A DNA stretch of 64,000 nt, from assembly GCF_900092135.1 (NCBI RefSeq), contig NZ_FMYF01000014.1, positions 38,210 to 102,209 of the forward strand. The letters run 5' to 3'. The notes below the pieces were generated by a model. The model ran no database searches and had not been told where the DNA came from. It was given only the letters and a program-made list of their open reading frames with translations. Shown one piece after another: positions 9,691-18,299 of this stretch (position 1 is the first letter of the stretch; every line of letters begins with the position of its first letter). The translations under genes and the position numbers were made by a program. This DNA is from Raineyella antarctica (GTDB taxonomy: Bacteria; Actinomycetota; Actinomycetes; Propionibacteriales; Propionibacteriaceae).

Positions 9691-9826
9691 GAGTGCCGCC
9701 CAGGCCCAGCCCGGGAGCGAGTGCCGCCCAGGCCCAGCCCGGGAGCGAGCGCCGCCCAGGCCCAGCCGGGGGCGAGCGCCGTATCGGCCGCCGCGGGTGA
9801 GCGCCGCACCGGTCGAGCCCCGGGGC
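9691..9826. repeat. 28-bp tandem repeat, three close and two degenerate units
   Basis: Units begin GAGTGCCGCCCAGGCC and follow each other without spacers at 9691, 9719 and 9747; two weaker units start at 9774 and about 9798. The first two units are identical. There are no unique spacers, so this is not a CRISPR array. It directly follows palindrome copy 2 in the gap between convergent genes. Confidence 0.85.
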
Positions 9827-9881
9827 GTGGCCGGCACCGCACCGACCCCAGCCCGGTGTCGCGGACGTGCCCCCGGATCCC

Positions 9882-10769
9882 TCAGTACCGGTCGATCACC
9901 AGCTTCTTCATCTCCATCAGGTGGTCCCAGGCGCCGGGTCGGGCCAGAAGTTCGGGCTCGTTCGAGGGCACGACCTGCCAGCTGACGCCGAACTGGTCCT
10001 TGCACCAGCCGCACTGCTCGGCCTCGGGCACCTTCGAGAGCTGCTCCCAGTACCGGTCGATCTCCGCCTGGTCCTCGCACACCACCGCGAACGAGACGGC
10101 CTCGCTGAACGTGGAGGGCTGCGGCACGCCGGAGTCCATCGCGGCGATCCACACCCCGGCCAGGTCGACATCGCCGAACATGACCGAGCCTGCTTCGGCA
10201 GCCTCCGTCGCTTCGGGGTAGGGGACCAGCTGGCCGATGTGGGAGTCCGGGAACACCGATGCGTAGTACTCCAGGGCCTCGCGGGCGCGGTTCTGGGCCG
10301 TGTGCCCGAACATCAGGCAGGGCACGATGGGTGGGCGCCGATCACCCTCGGCGTTGCCGAGGATCAACTGCCAGCTGACCCCGTACTTGTCCTGGACCCA
10401 GCCGTAGTGCGGGCTGAACGGGTAGTCGGACAGCGGCATCAGGACCTCGCCGCCGTCGGCGAGGGCGGCCCACAGCTCCTGCAGGTGCTCACGGGCCTGC
10501 GGATCATCGGCGGTGCTGAAGCCGACGAAGAACGAGATGGCCGGGGTGAACGAGAACTCGGGCCCGGCGTTGATCGCGATGAAGCGGAACCCGAGCAACT
10601 CGAAGTTGATGGTCACGGGCTGTCCGGCGAGGTCCTTCTGGAAGTCCGGGACCTCGGTCGGGTAGTTCATCGTGCCCACGATGCGGGCATCGGGGAACAC
10701 GGATGTGTAGAACGAGACGGCTTCTTCGGCGTTGTGGTCGAACCACAGGTTGGGGACGATCTTCTGCAC
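9882..10769 (-). CDS. PhnB-like two-domain VOC (glyoxalase fold) protein
   Basis: 295 aa with a GTG start at 10769. The GTG two codons upstream overlaps the GAGGA ribosome site, whereas this one lies 6 nt from it, and the protein then begins VQKIVPNLWF as usual for the family. Two tandem VOC halves are visible, about 1-140 and 150-295. Each has an NLWFD or CLMFG strand, a WVQDKYGVSWQ or WCKDQFGVSWQ strand and a conserved FY(A/T)SVFPD segment. The family was once named 3-demethylubiquinone methyltransferase-like, but these VOC proteins have no proven methyltransferase activity. The molecular role is unknown. Cytoplasmic, single-gene unit, convergent with the kinase gene. Confidence 0.85.
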   Translation of the reverse strand: MQKIVPNLWFDHNAEEAVSFYTSVFPDARIVGTMNYPTEVPDFQKDLAGQPVTINFELLGFRFIAINAGPEFSFTPAISFFVGFSTADDPQAREHLQELWAALADGGEVLMPLSDYPFSPHYGWVQDKYGVSWQLILGNAEGDRRPPIVPCLMFGHTAQNRAREALEYYASVFPDSHIGQLVPYPEATEAAEAGSVMFGDVDLAGVWIAAMDSGVPQPSTFSEAVSFAVVCEDQAEIDRYWEQLSKVPEAEQCGWCKDQFGVSWQVVPSNEPELLARPGAWDHLMEMKKLVIDRY

Positions 10770-10875
10770 GGCCACTCCTCGGGGCGCGGGCGAATGGAGG
10801 TCTCGCTATCGAGCGTAGGCGAATTCGTAGGGCTCGTCACTGGTCCGATTGGCCTGGCCCGGGTGACAATGGGGC

Positions 10876-11295
10876 ATGGGACTCGATCCGGCCTACCCCT
10901 ACGTGGGGATCAACGATCTCGAGCACGGCCATGCCACCGTCTACGACGAGCGCCACCGGCCCATCGGCCGGCTCGGCCCGTCCCCGTACGAATCCCCCCA
11001 TGTCAACGTGACCTGCATCCTCCGTGCCTGGAGATGCCGGGACTGGTACAAGCTGCTCAACCCGGCCGGCTTCAGTCCCACCGCCAAGGAGGGGTTCGTC
11101 TCCGCGCGCGAGACCAGTCCGGGCCCTTCCTCGCTGCCGATCCCGCGCTGCGCGTCCCGGTGCTGGTGGCCCTGGTTGTGGTGGCTCCTGCTGCCGGTGG
11201 TGGTCGCGATCGTCGTCGTGGTCACGCGCAGGCGTGACAAGCCCATGCCTCCTCCGGACACCGAGCCTGTCGAGGCCGAGCAGCCGGACGACTGA
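10876..11295 (+). CDS. Small C-terminally anchored membrane protein, unknown function
   Basis: 139 aa. I do not recognise the family. Residues 1-92 are soluble and rich in His, Pro and Tyr; about residues 93-116 form one tryptophan-rich transmembrane segment (WWPWLWWLLLP, then a valine run) followed by TRRRDK and an acidic proline-rich tail. The positive charge after the helix suggests the tail faces the cytoplasm. No Shine-Dalgarno site is clear; GACAAT ends 5 nt before the ATG, so a leaderless transcript is possible. The cupin gene follows after 35 bp and may be cotranscribed. Confidence 0.6.
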   Translation: MGLDPAYPYVGINDLEHGHATVYDERHRPIGRLGPSPYESPHVNVTCILRAWRCRDWYKLLNPAGFSPTAKEGFVSARETSPGPSSLPIPRCASRCWWPWLWWLLLPVVVAIVVVVTRRRDKPMPPPDTEPVEAEQPDD

Positions 11296-11330
11296 ACGCC
11301 CAGTAAGCAGTCGAACAGAAGGGCACCACC

Positions 11331-11657
11331 ATGGCCGACCTGAACGTGAACGAGATCGTGAGCGAACTGACCGAGAAGGCCTCCGGCGGTGACGCGGGCA
11401 GGGCCAGCCTCACGCTGTACGGCGGCCACGACAAGTCGCTGCGCCAGACGCTGATCGTCCTGTTGGAAGGCCATGAGCTGGCCGAGCACGCCAGCCCGGG
11501 CGAGGCCACCCTGCTCGTCTTCAACGGCCGCGTACGCCTCAGCACCCAGGCGGAATCCTACGAAGGCGCGCCGGGCGACCTGATCCCCATCCCGCCGTCG
11601 CCGCACAGCCTGTTGGCGCTCAGTGACGCAGCGGTGCTGCTGACAGTCGCGAAGTAG
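11331..11657 (+). CDS. Small cupin-domain protein
   Basis: 108 aa, preceded by AGAAGGG. A single cupin barrel is suggested by LEGHELAEHASPGEATLLVFNGRVRL and then APGDLIPIPPSPHSLLAL. The first motif keeps one of the usual metal-ligand histidines (AEH) and the second keeps PHS, so metal binding is likely. Small cupins of this type are often stress-associated or bind a small metabolite; no substrate can be named. It follows the small membrane protein gene on the same strand with 35 bp between them. Confidence 0.75.
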   Translation: MADLNVNEIVSELTEKASGGDAGRASLTLYGGHDKSLRQTLIVLLEGHELAEHASPGEATLLVFNGRVRLSTQAESYEGAPGDLIPIPPSPHSLLALSDAAVLLTVAK

Positions 11658-11849
11658 CGGGTAGGTCAGGTAGCGCAGGGGTGTTGCTCGGGAGGGTCCC
11701 GGCCTAGCATCGAAGTGTCGACATCCGAGGTGGCGACCGCTGCGGCCGGTCCTGGAGCTTGGGTTCGCGGCGGCGGCAAGGGGAGTGCCGGCCGTGGGGG
11801 AGCGCTCGTCGCTCTGTTCGGACAACACGCCCAGCGATCGAAGGACAGG

Positions 11850-12392
11850 ATGATGAAGGTACTGGTCACGTACGCGTCCCGGCACGGATCAACAGCCGGG
11901 ATCGCCGAACGCATCACCGACACGCTCAACTCCCGCGGTCACCAAGCCCACGTGGTGCCGGTCGAGGAGGTGGAGGAGCTCGCCGGCGCCGAGGCCGTGG
12001 TCATCGGGGCGGCGGCGTACATGTACCACTGGCTCAAGCCGGCGCTGAAGTTCGCCCGGCGCCATCGCGACGAGTTGTCCAAGCTGCCGGTCTGGCTGTT
12101 CAGCAGCGGGCCGCTCGGCACCGACACGATGGAGGAGGGCAAGGACGTCCTGGAGACCTCTCGCCCCAAGGAGTTCGACGAGCTGGTCGAGCACCTGCAG
12201 CCCCGCGGGGACCAGGTGTTCTTCGGCGCGTACGACCCCGAGGCGGAGCCGATCGGGATGGCTGAGCGGATTACCCGCGCGATGCCGGCCGCGAAGGAGG
12301 CCCTGCCGGCGGGCGACTTCCGCGACTGGGAGGCGATCGACGCCTGGGCGGGCCAGATCGCCGATGAACTGGACGCGATCGCGGCTGGCTGA
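11850..12392 (+). CDS. Flavodoxin-fold protein (HemG-like)
   Basis: 180 aa. Two ATG codons stand in tandem (11850 and 11853) behind AAGGA, and either could be used. The start MKVLVTYASRHGSTAGIAE is the FMN-phosphate loop of flavodoxins, GAAAYMYHWLKPALKF the second FMN-contacting region and LFSSGPLG the third. Length and the KPALKFARRH helix resemble the menaquinone-dependent protoporphyrinogen oxidase HemG group and related flavodoxin-domain proteins of actinobacteria. A redox role is likely; a role in haem synthesis is not shown by any neighbour. Confidence 0.85.
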   Translation: MMKVLVTYASRHGSTAGIAERITDTLNSRGHQAHVVPVEEVEELAGAEAVVIGAAAYMYHWLKPALKFARRHRDELSKLPVWLFSSGPLGTDTMEEGKDVLETSRPKEFDELVEHLQPRGDQVFFGAYDPEAEPIGMAERITRAMPAAKEALPAGDFRDWEAIDAWAGQIADELDAIAAG

Positions 12393-12538
12393 GCTGAGGG
12401 TTTCCGACGAACCATTGACACCTTCGGACCTCAGGCGGACAGTCGAGACGTACGGCGGATCTCCCGGCACCACAGGGAAGCGAACCCACGCAGGCCCCCG
12501 GGAGATCACACGCCCAGGTCCGGGGGGAAGTAAGAACC

Positions 12539-14686
12539 ATGTCCGACAGCCCAGTGACACTGTTCGACGAGCGGCAATTGGCCGGCACCACCGTCGCCCT
12601 CGAGGAGGGCGAAACGCGCTTCACCGGCGGCTTCAACGACGCCGCCTCATCGGTCCACGTGACCGACGGCTACTGCGCGATCCTGTACGCGGACGCCAAC
12701 GAGTTCGGCGGCTACGGCGCCTCGGTCGACCTGCTCGAGGACTGCCCCGACCTGTCGGTGTACGGCTTTGACAAGGAGACCTCGGCGGTCCAGGTCTTCC
12801 GCACCGAGCGCGACGGCTTCGTCTGGGCCCGGGCGGCCCTCCGCGACGGCCAGGTCGTGCCGGGCCACTGGGAGCGCAAGCGCGCCGCCTCCAGCACGCC
12901 CCTGAACGGACCGACCGCGGTGGTGTCGCCTCCGTCCCCGCCGCGGACCGCGCCGGCCTCTGGCGGGGGCCCGGTCGTCCGTGACCACCGCGGCGAGGGG
13001 GAGGGCGATGCCATCATCCGGGACCACCGCTCCTCCAAGATCAAGCACGTCTTCGTGCTCATGCTGGAGAACCGCTCGTTCGACCACATGCTCGGCTTCT
13101 CCGGCATCACGGGCACCGACGCGGCGACCGGCCAACCCACCACCATCGAGGGGCTGACCGGGTCGGAGTCCAACACCTACCAGGGCACCACGTACGCCGT
13201 CCGGCGCGGCGCCCCCGACCGCGCACCCCACGATCCTGGGCACAACTTCACCGCCGTGCTGGAACAGCTCTGCGGCGAAGGGGTGACCTACAGCAGCGGC
13301 CAGGCCTACCCGCCGATCTCCAACTCCGGGTTCGTGGCGAGCTACGCCGGCAGCCATCCCGACCTGCCCGACGGCTCGATGTACTGCTACTCGCCCGACC
13401 AGCTGCCGGTCCTGACCGCGCTGGCCCGCGAGTTCGCCGTCTGCGACCACTGGTTCTGCTCGCTGCCCGGGCCGACCGAACCCAACCGCTGGTTCGTCCA
13501 CGCCGCGACCTCCGGCGACTTCGACGAGAGCCCCTCGACGGAGGAGTACATCACCAGCCACCTGACCCCGTGGTCGGGCATCTCCTTCGCGAGCGGGACG
13601 ATCTTCGACAAGCTGGAGGACGCCGACATCCCCTACCGCATCTATGCCGGTGACAGCTTCCCCAACGTCGGCCTGCTCAAGGGGATCAGTCGGACCTTCG
13701 ACATCGACGAGTTCGACGAGGACTTCGCCGACGACGTCGCCTCACCCGACTACGACGCTGCGTACACGTTCATCGAGCCGAGCTACGACGCCTTCTCGGA
13801 GTTCGAGGACGGCACCTCCCAGCACCCGCTGGCCAGCGCGCGGGCGGGGGAGATGTTGATCAAGAAGACGTACGAGGCACTCCGGCGCTCGCCGATCTGG
13901 GAGTCCAGCCTGCTCGTGATCACGTACGACGAGCACGGTGGGTTCTACGACCACGTGGCTCCGCCGGCGGCGCGGCCGACGGGCTACCGGGGACGCTCGT
14001 CCGGGTTCACCTTCGACCGGCTCGGTCCCCGGGTCCCGGCCGTCATCGTCTCCCCGCTGATCCCCAAGAACCTGATCGACCACCACACTTACGAGCACTC
14101 GAGCGTGGCGGCGACGCTGGTGAGGCTCTTCGGACTCGGCGAGTTCACGCCGAGGACGGCGACCAGTTCGGACCTGAAGCCCCTCGCCCGGTTGGAGACC
14201 CCGCGTACGGACGCGCCGATGACCCTGCCCGAGCCCGCCGGCGGGAGCACGCTCGCCCGGGTGGTGCCCACGCCGTTGCAGCAGGCCCAGGCCAAGCGCC
14301 CCGACCGCGCCATCGAGGACGACCCGACCGGGATCATCGGGGCGACCGTGATGTCCGGTCTCAGCCAGCACCTGGAGGTCACCCCCGAGAGCGAGCACGA
14401 GGCGATCATCGGCCGGGTCCACGCGCTGCAGACGTACGGCGAGGCACTGGAGTACCTCAAGGAGGTCGACGCCCTGGTCAGGCAGGGCAGGCAGAACGCC
14501 GGGATCACCAGGAGCGCCACCGTCCGCCGGCGTCGAGCGATGACAACCTCGACGACGCCGCCCACCACGACGGCGGCCGCCACGACGCCGCCCACCGCGA
14601 CACCGACGGCCCCGACAATGCCTCGGGACCGGTTGCTGAACAACGTCACCTGGCGTGGAGGGGGCCCTCGGCGCGCAGGCGGTTGA
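12539..14686 (+). CDS. Phospholipase C/acid phosphatase-family phosphoesterase with beta-gamma-crystallin-like N-domain
   Basis: 715 aa. Residues 1-115 look like a beta/gamma-crystallin double Greek key (TLFDERQLAGT, then FNDAASSVHV, then AILYADANEFGGYG), a fold that often binds calcium. From about 165 the phospholipase C/AcpA-like phosphoesterase begins: KHVFVLMLENRSFDHMLG carries the metal and nucleophile region, GPTEPNRWF follows, and YDEHGGFYDHVAPP near 463 adds further ligands. Residues 665-700 are Thr/Pro/Ala-rich. There is no Sec or Tat signal at the N-terminus, odd for a family that is usually secreted. The 3' end overlaps the convergent gene by 41 bp. The substrate could be a phospholipid or another phosphoester. 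Confidence 0.88.
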   Translation: MSDSPVTLFDERQLAGTTVALEEGETRFTGGFNDAASSVHVTDGYCAILYADANEFGGYGASVDLLEDCPDLSVYGFDKETSAVQVFRTERDGFVWARAALRDGQVVPGHWERKRAASSTPLNGPTAVVSPPSPPRTAPASGGGPVVRDHRGEGEGDAIIRDHRSSKIKHVFVLMLENRSFDHMLGFSGITGTDAATGQPTTIEGLTGSESNTYQGTTYAVRRGAPDRAPHDPGHNFTAVLEQLCGEGVTYSSGQAYPPISNSGFVASYAGSHPDLPDGSMYCYSPDQLPVLTALAREFAVCDHWFCSLPGPTEPNRWFVHAATSGDFDESPSTEEYITSHLTPWSGISFASGTIFDKLEDADIPYRIYAGDSFPNVGLLKGISRTFDIDEFDEDFADDVASPDYDAAYTFIEPSYDAFSEFEDGTSQHPLASARAGEMLIKKTYEALRRSPIWESSLLVITYDEHGGFYDHVAPPAARPTGYRGRSSGFTFDRLGPRVPAVIVSPLIPKNLIDHHTYEHSSVAATLVRLFGLGEFTPRTATSSDLKPLARLETPRTDAPMTLPEPAGGSTLARVVPTPLQQAQAKRPDRAIEDDPTGIIGATVMSGLSQHLEVTPESEHEAIIGRVHALQTYGEALEYLKEVDALVRQGRQNAGITRSATVRRRRAMTTSTTPPTTTAAATTPPTATPTAPTMPRDRLLNNVTWRGGGPRRAGG

Positions 14687-15692
14687 TCTGGTCCACCAGG
14701 TGGGAGTCGTCGATCTGGCGTCGGACGAAGTCGGACGAGTAGACGCTGTCTGCGGCGCCATACTTGCGTCCGAGGGTCTGCAGGGCCAGACGTACGGACT
14801 CGGCTCTCAACGCCTCCAGCGGCGCCGAGTCCGATAGCCACCGCACGGTCTCCAGGAGGACCGACGTCTGCATCGAGGCGAGGGCGAGATTGTGCTCGTA
14901 GCAGGCCAGCTTCTCGGCGGGCTGGTAGAGCGACCAGATAGCCTGTCCGCTGCCGAGGGCGACGCGAACAGTGTCGGCGAACCGCGTCGTCGGGGGACCG
15001 ACGACCATGCTCTCCAGTGGTGCGAGGGTGCCGGTCAATGGCGCGGCGGACATCAGGCACAGGCTGGCCAGGAGCCGATGTACCTCGTCGCCGGCCTGGG
15101 GCGTGGGACTGTCCCAGTCCTTCGCCTTCGTGACCACTGCGACGGTGCGGGCTCGCTTCTCCTCCGATCCGGAGGGATCGGGCTGGCCCAGGCAGTTCAC
15201 CTCGGCGTCGTCCAGCAGCATGTCCAGCACACCGTTCATCGACCTCGCGCCGCCTTGGACGCGTACGTTGGCGGTCAACTCGGCCAGGGATGCCAGCAGG
15301 AGCGGTGCGGTGTGGTCGCCGGTGATCACGGCTGTCACCATCACCCCGGTGCCGGTGGGATAGAGGAACTGGGCGCAGCCCAATTCGGCCCCCGCGACCG
15401 TCGACTCGAGCACGATGGTCGGCTCCCGGCGCAGGGGTACTTGGTGCTGCCATGCGCCGTGAGGGCTCACCGATTCGTAGCTGCCGCCGACCTCCCACTT
15501 CCAGAAGTTGCTGTACGCCCGATCGGAGGCCCACGGTGGCCGCCAGTCCCCGCCGCCCGCCGATGCATCTGTCCAGGCGCTTCTGTAGCTGGCCTCATTG
15601 GACAGGTCGGGGGATCCGGCACCGCGGGTGAAACGCGAGGGCTGGGCACGAGCCAATGACCAGCTGACCACGATCGATTCGATGGTTCCCAT
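14646..15692 (-). CDS. Unrecognised 348-aa protein
   Basis: 348 aa, ATG behind AAGGGGA. I do not recognise it. It has no signal peptide or clear membrane helix. The N-terminal 150 residues contain many Trp and Tyr (DWRPPWASDRAYSNFWKWEVGG); the middle has a strand-rich block (GVMVTAVITGDHTAPLLLASLAEL) and the C-terminal third is helical. It lies downstream of a membrane protein gene on the same strand (115 bp gap), so a shared job in the envelope is possible. Codon use looks native. Its 3' end overlaps the phosphoesterase gene by 41 bp tail to tail. Confidence 0.6.
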   Translation of the reverse strand: MGTIESIVVSWSLARAQPSRFTRGAGSPDLSNEASYRSAWTDASAGGGDWRPPWASDRAYSNFWKWEVGGSYESVSPHGAWQHQVPLRREPTIVLESTVAGAELGCAQFLYPTGTGVMVTAVITGDHTAPLLLASLAELTANVRVQGGARSMNGVLDMLLDDAEVNCLGQPDPSGSEEKRARTVAVVTKAKDWDSPTPQAGDEVHRLLASLCLMSAAPLTGTLAPLESMVVGPPTTRFADTVRVALGSGQAIWSLYQPAEKLACYEHNLALASMQTSVLLETVRWLSDSAPLEALRAESVRLALQTLGRKYGAADSVYSSDFVRRQIDDSHLVDQINRLRAEGPLHAR

Positions 15693-15807
15693 AGGTACGT
15701 CCCCTTGGTGGTGTTAGCGTGAAGATGACTACCTTGATAAAGGTGCCGCAGTTGATGGGCGCGTTTGGCCGGGTGCCTCTGGCGCCCGGCCAGACCTTTG
15801 TGCCCTG

Positions 15808-17364
15808 CTAGGAGCGAGGTCTCAGCAGGACCACCGGCAGGTCCCGCTTGGTGAGGTCTGCAGGATTCAGCACCGCGGGTTTCAGCACGGCACCCTGCTG
15901 GAAGTCCGGATTGGTGTCCTTGCGACGGTTCAGCAGCAGGAACCATGTCCGCATCGGCTTCTTCGAGAGGTCTTTCTGGAATCGGGCGAGGTCTTTTCCG
16001 TCGAGTTTGCCGGTGTCATAGAGAATCAGCGGGGCGACCAGCACCCTGCCGTCGCCCTGCCGGCGCAGGAGAGCGAGTTCTTGTCCACTCGCACTGGTGA
16101 AGGCTTCCCGCTCGAGGCTGCGATCCCAGCAGCGCAGCGCGAAGACGGACAGCACCTTCAGGCCCGTCTGGCCCTCTTGGGGAACGAAGAGCTCGACCAT
16201 GATCGTGCGCACGACGACGATGGCCGCCCACAGTGCGAGCGCCATGCCGGCCGCCAGCAGCCACACGTAGAGGATGTCGTCGAGTCCGTAGCTGCGTCGG
16301 TAGTCGCGCCGCTCACCCAGCCAACCGGTGATGGCGGGATACAGGAAGGGAAGCGACAGGGTGGGGAGCAGGGCGAACACCCAGAGCGTGATGCTCTTGG
16401 CATCGAGCCCGGCCTTGGCGGTGGCGTCCTTCTTCCGAGGCCACACGTACGTCCAGAGGGACCACAGCACCAGGACGAAGACCAGACCGGGGACGAACAG
16501 CAGGGCGGGCACCCCCAGGACGGTCAGGACGCCCGACTCCCCGAGGACCTCGAATGTCAGGGCCTGGCTCGCCACCGCCGTCGTCGCGCGCTGGTTCACC
16601 TGGTTGACCGCTTGGACGCTCAGCACCATCAGGGCGGTTCCGGGTTGCAGGGCGTCGGTGGCGTCCAGGTGGAGGTGGACGATGCTGCGGTCGCCCGGAC
16701 CGAGCTGGTCGAGTTCCGCCAGGGCCAGACGGCCGTTGGCGCCGTCGACCGTTCGGCCGCTGGGCGCGAGCTGGCTGACCGACAAGGACGAGGGGTAGCT
16801 CACCGTTGCACTTGTCAGCTTCTGCGGCTGATCACTGGTGTTGGCGATGGTGAAGAACACGTCTGTCGACTGGTACTGCAGAAGCGTCGCCTTCCCGGCG
16901 GATGCCTCGACTGTCACCGGCGCCGGTTCGGCGGTGGCGGGTGGTTCGTCCTTCACCTGCAGGGTGCTGACGACTGCGCTTCGTCCGGATCCCCCACGAC
17001 CGAAGGTGACGACGGCATTGGTCGCGCCGCTTCGCGTGGTGCTGTCGAAGGTGACCGTCACAGGGATCGCGGAAGATTCTCCGGCGCCGACTCCTGTGGG
17101 CGGGTGGTCCGGAACGGCCGTGATTCCCGGATCTGATGCGAACGTGATGTTCACATCGGTCAGGGGTGATGTGCTCTGGTTGTCGATCAGGAGGATCACC
17201 GTTCGTGAGGCTCCCTTCCCGATCGCCACGGTGTCAGTGGAGAAGGACACCGTCACGCCGGTGGCGGCGATCGCGTCGGGTGGCGCGCTGACGGCAGCCC
17301 CTGCCGCTCCGAGCAGGAGCAACAACAGTCCTATGGCGCAGGTGCGGACAGAGCGCGGTCCCAT
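15808..17364 (-). CDS. Exported multi-domain membrane protein, Ig-like ectodomains and three helices
   Basis: 518 aa behind GAGGAG. Residues 1-34 are a Sec signal peptide with cleavage likely after AIAA. Residues 36-275 form two strand-rich, Ig-like/NEW3-like domains of about 110 residues each. Helices lie near 278-308, 324-346 and 362-392; the last 120 residues are soluble and probably cytoplasmic, ending in DLPVVLLRPRS. The layout (ectodomains, helices, inner domain) suits a sensor or part of an envelope complex. No catalytic motif is visible. The antitoxin gene ends 112 bp upstream on the same strand. A lipoprotein and a second membrane protein lie just beyond, on the other strand. Confidence 0.65.
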   Translation of the reverse strand: MGPRSVRTCAIGLLLLLLGAAGAAVSAPPDAIAATGVTVSFSTDTVAIGKGASRTVILLIDNQSTSPLTDVNITFASDPGITAVPDHPPTGVGAGESSAIPVTVTFDSTTRSGATNAVVTFGRGGSGRSAVVSTLQVKDEPPATAEPAPVTVEASAGKATLLQYQSTDVFFTIANTSDQPQKLTSATVSYPSSLSVSQLAPSGRTVDGANGRLALAELDQLGPGDRSIVHLHLDATDALQPGTALMVLSVQAVNQVNQRATTAVASQALTFEVLGESGVLTVLGVPALLFVPGLVFVLVLWSLWTYVWPRKKDATAKAGLDAKSITLWVFALLPTLSLPFLYPAITGWLGERRDYRRSYGLDDILYVWLLAAGMALALWAAIVVVRTIMVELFVPQEGQTGLKVLSVFALRCWDRSLEREAFTSASGQELALLRRQGDGRVLVAPLILYDTGKLDGKDLARFQKDLSKKPMRTWFLLLNRRKDTNPDFQQGAVLKPAVLNPADLTKRDLPVVLLRPRS

Positions 17365-17476
17365 GGTTACTCCTCGGGCGATATCACGCGCAATTCTGTC
17401 ATTCCGGGGCCACTGATGAATCTCGAATGGAAAAGGACGAAGTCCGGCCGTACGTCGTCGGGTTCGCTCGCGAAGG

Positions 17477-17776
17477 TCAGGTCGCGCGGGACGCGAGGTT
17501 GTCGAGATCCGCTCGAAGCCTCGCGATCAACCTTTCTGTCGACGTGTTCGAAGCTGCCAGTTGGGCGAGCAGGAGGTCGCGGGCCACGGTGGATACCGGC
17601 AGCCCGCGCCGGTCGGCCAGGTCCTCCAGCGCACCCAGTTCCTCCACGTTCAGGCGCACCTGCAGGGTCTTGGCCCGTCGATGGCCGCGGGTCACCTTGC
17701 TGCCGGCCTTGATAGCTGCATCGGGATTACGCTCGCTGGCCGTGCTTTCAGCCGCGATCAGATCATTGATCGACAT
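17477..17776 (-). CDS. Ribbon-helix-helix antitoxin, BrnA-like
   Basis: 99 aa; the ATG has AGGAG seven nt upstream and overlaps the end of the toxin gene by 14 bp. A basic N-terminal half precedes a short DNA-binding unit (KTLQVRLNVEEL, then LADRRGLPVSTVARDLLLAQL) that fits a ribbon-helix-helix antitoxin which binds the toxin and its own operator. The toxin-first order matches brnTA loci. The helical C-terminus (TERLIARLRADL) would be the toxin-contacting part. Function is inferred from context and fold. Confidence 0.65.
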   Translation of the reverse strand: MSINDLIAAESTASERNPDAAIKAGSKVTRGHRRAKTLQVRLNVEELGALEDLADRRGLPVSTVARDLLLAQLAASNTSTERLIARLRADLDNLASRAT

Positions 17777-18056
17777 CTGTCTTCTCCTCTCGGTATCGCC
17801 GCTGGTCGGTGCCATTCGAGCGCCAAGCATTGACTCCCCATGTGACACCGGAGTCCGGCAGCACGATCACGGTGATGAGTGCCTGGATCGAGGATGACCA
17901 ACCGATCACCCGGATGGTCCTCCCTGAGACGGACGCCGGGTCGGGTTCGATGACCAGCCTGTTCGGATCAGCGAATGCTTCGTCGGCGGCCGCAGGGGTC
18001 AGCCCGTGCTTGGAGATGTAGTCGCCCCGATGCCGCCAGTCGATGCCCTCGCCCAC
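17763..18056 (-). CDS. BrnT-like toxin of a type II TA pair
   Basis: 97 aa, GTG start with no Shine-Dalgarno site; the TACACT hexamer ends 6 nt before GTG, fitting a leaderless message. The sequence runs IDWRHRGDYISKHGLTPAAADEAFADP, then a strand set with GRTIRVIGWSS and VNAWRSNGTDQRRY. This follows the BrnT plan of an N-terminal KHG helix, a central beta-sheet and a C-terminal Arg/Tyr helix. BrnT proteins are RNase-fold toxins that arrest growth by cutting mRNA. A decayed relative of the N-terminal third lies at 40222-40311. The assignment to BrnT is by pattern, not by search. Confidence 0.6.
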   Translation of the reverse strand: MGEGIDWRHRGDYISKHGLTPAAADEAFADPNRLVIEPDPASVSGRTIRVIGWSSSIQALITVIVLPDSGVTWGVNAWRSNGTDQRRYREEKTDVDQ

Positions 18057-18060
18057 CTCT

Positions 18061-18075
18061 GAAGTGTACTACTTC
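18061..18075 (-). promoter_or_regulatory. Promoter and operator of the BrnTA-like pair
   Basis: On the minus strand the inverted repeat GAAGT-AGTAC-ACTTC covers a TACACT -10 hexamer (18068-18063) that ends 6 nt before the toxin GTG. The palindrome over the -10 is what autorepression by the antitoxin would need. The stretch is AT-rich compared with its surroundings. Confidence 0.55.
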
Positions 18076-18299
18076 CGTATTACGTAGGGAGGTGTCTGCG
18101 CGCGGTCACAGGCAGCACTGCTGGGCCCTTTCGGCCGATGGTCCGACTGGGTCTCTGAGGCCTGGACGAGACGGGTGACGGCCACGTTCGAGCTGGCTGC
18201 GCTCGGCTCTGGTGGCCGGTTCCCGCTCGGCGTATGTTGTTTTTCGTAACGAATTCCTCTCCGGCAAGTCCTCACTGCACGAGGATGTGGAGGACCGCG

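Noticed and set aside
9691..9826. CRISPR array
   Set aside because: The units are contiguous without spacers and no cas gene is present.
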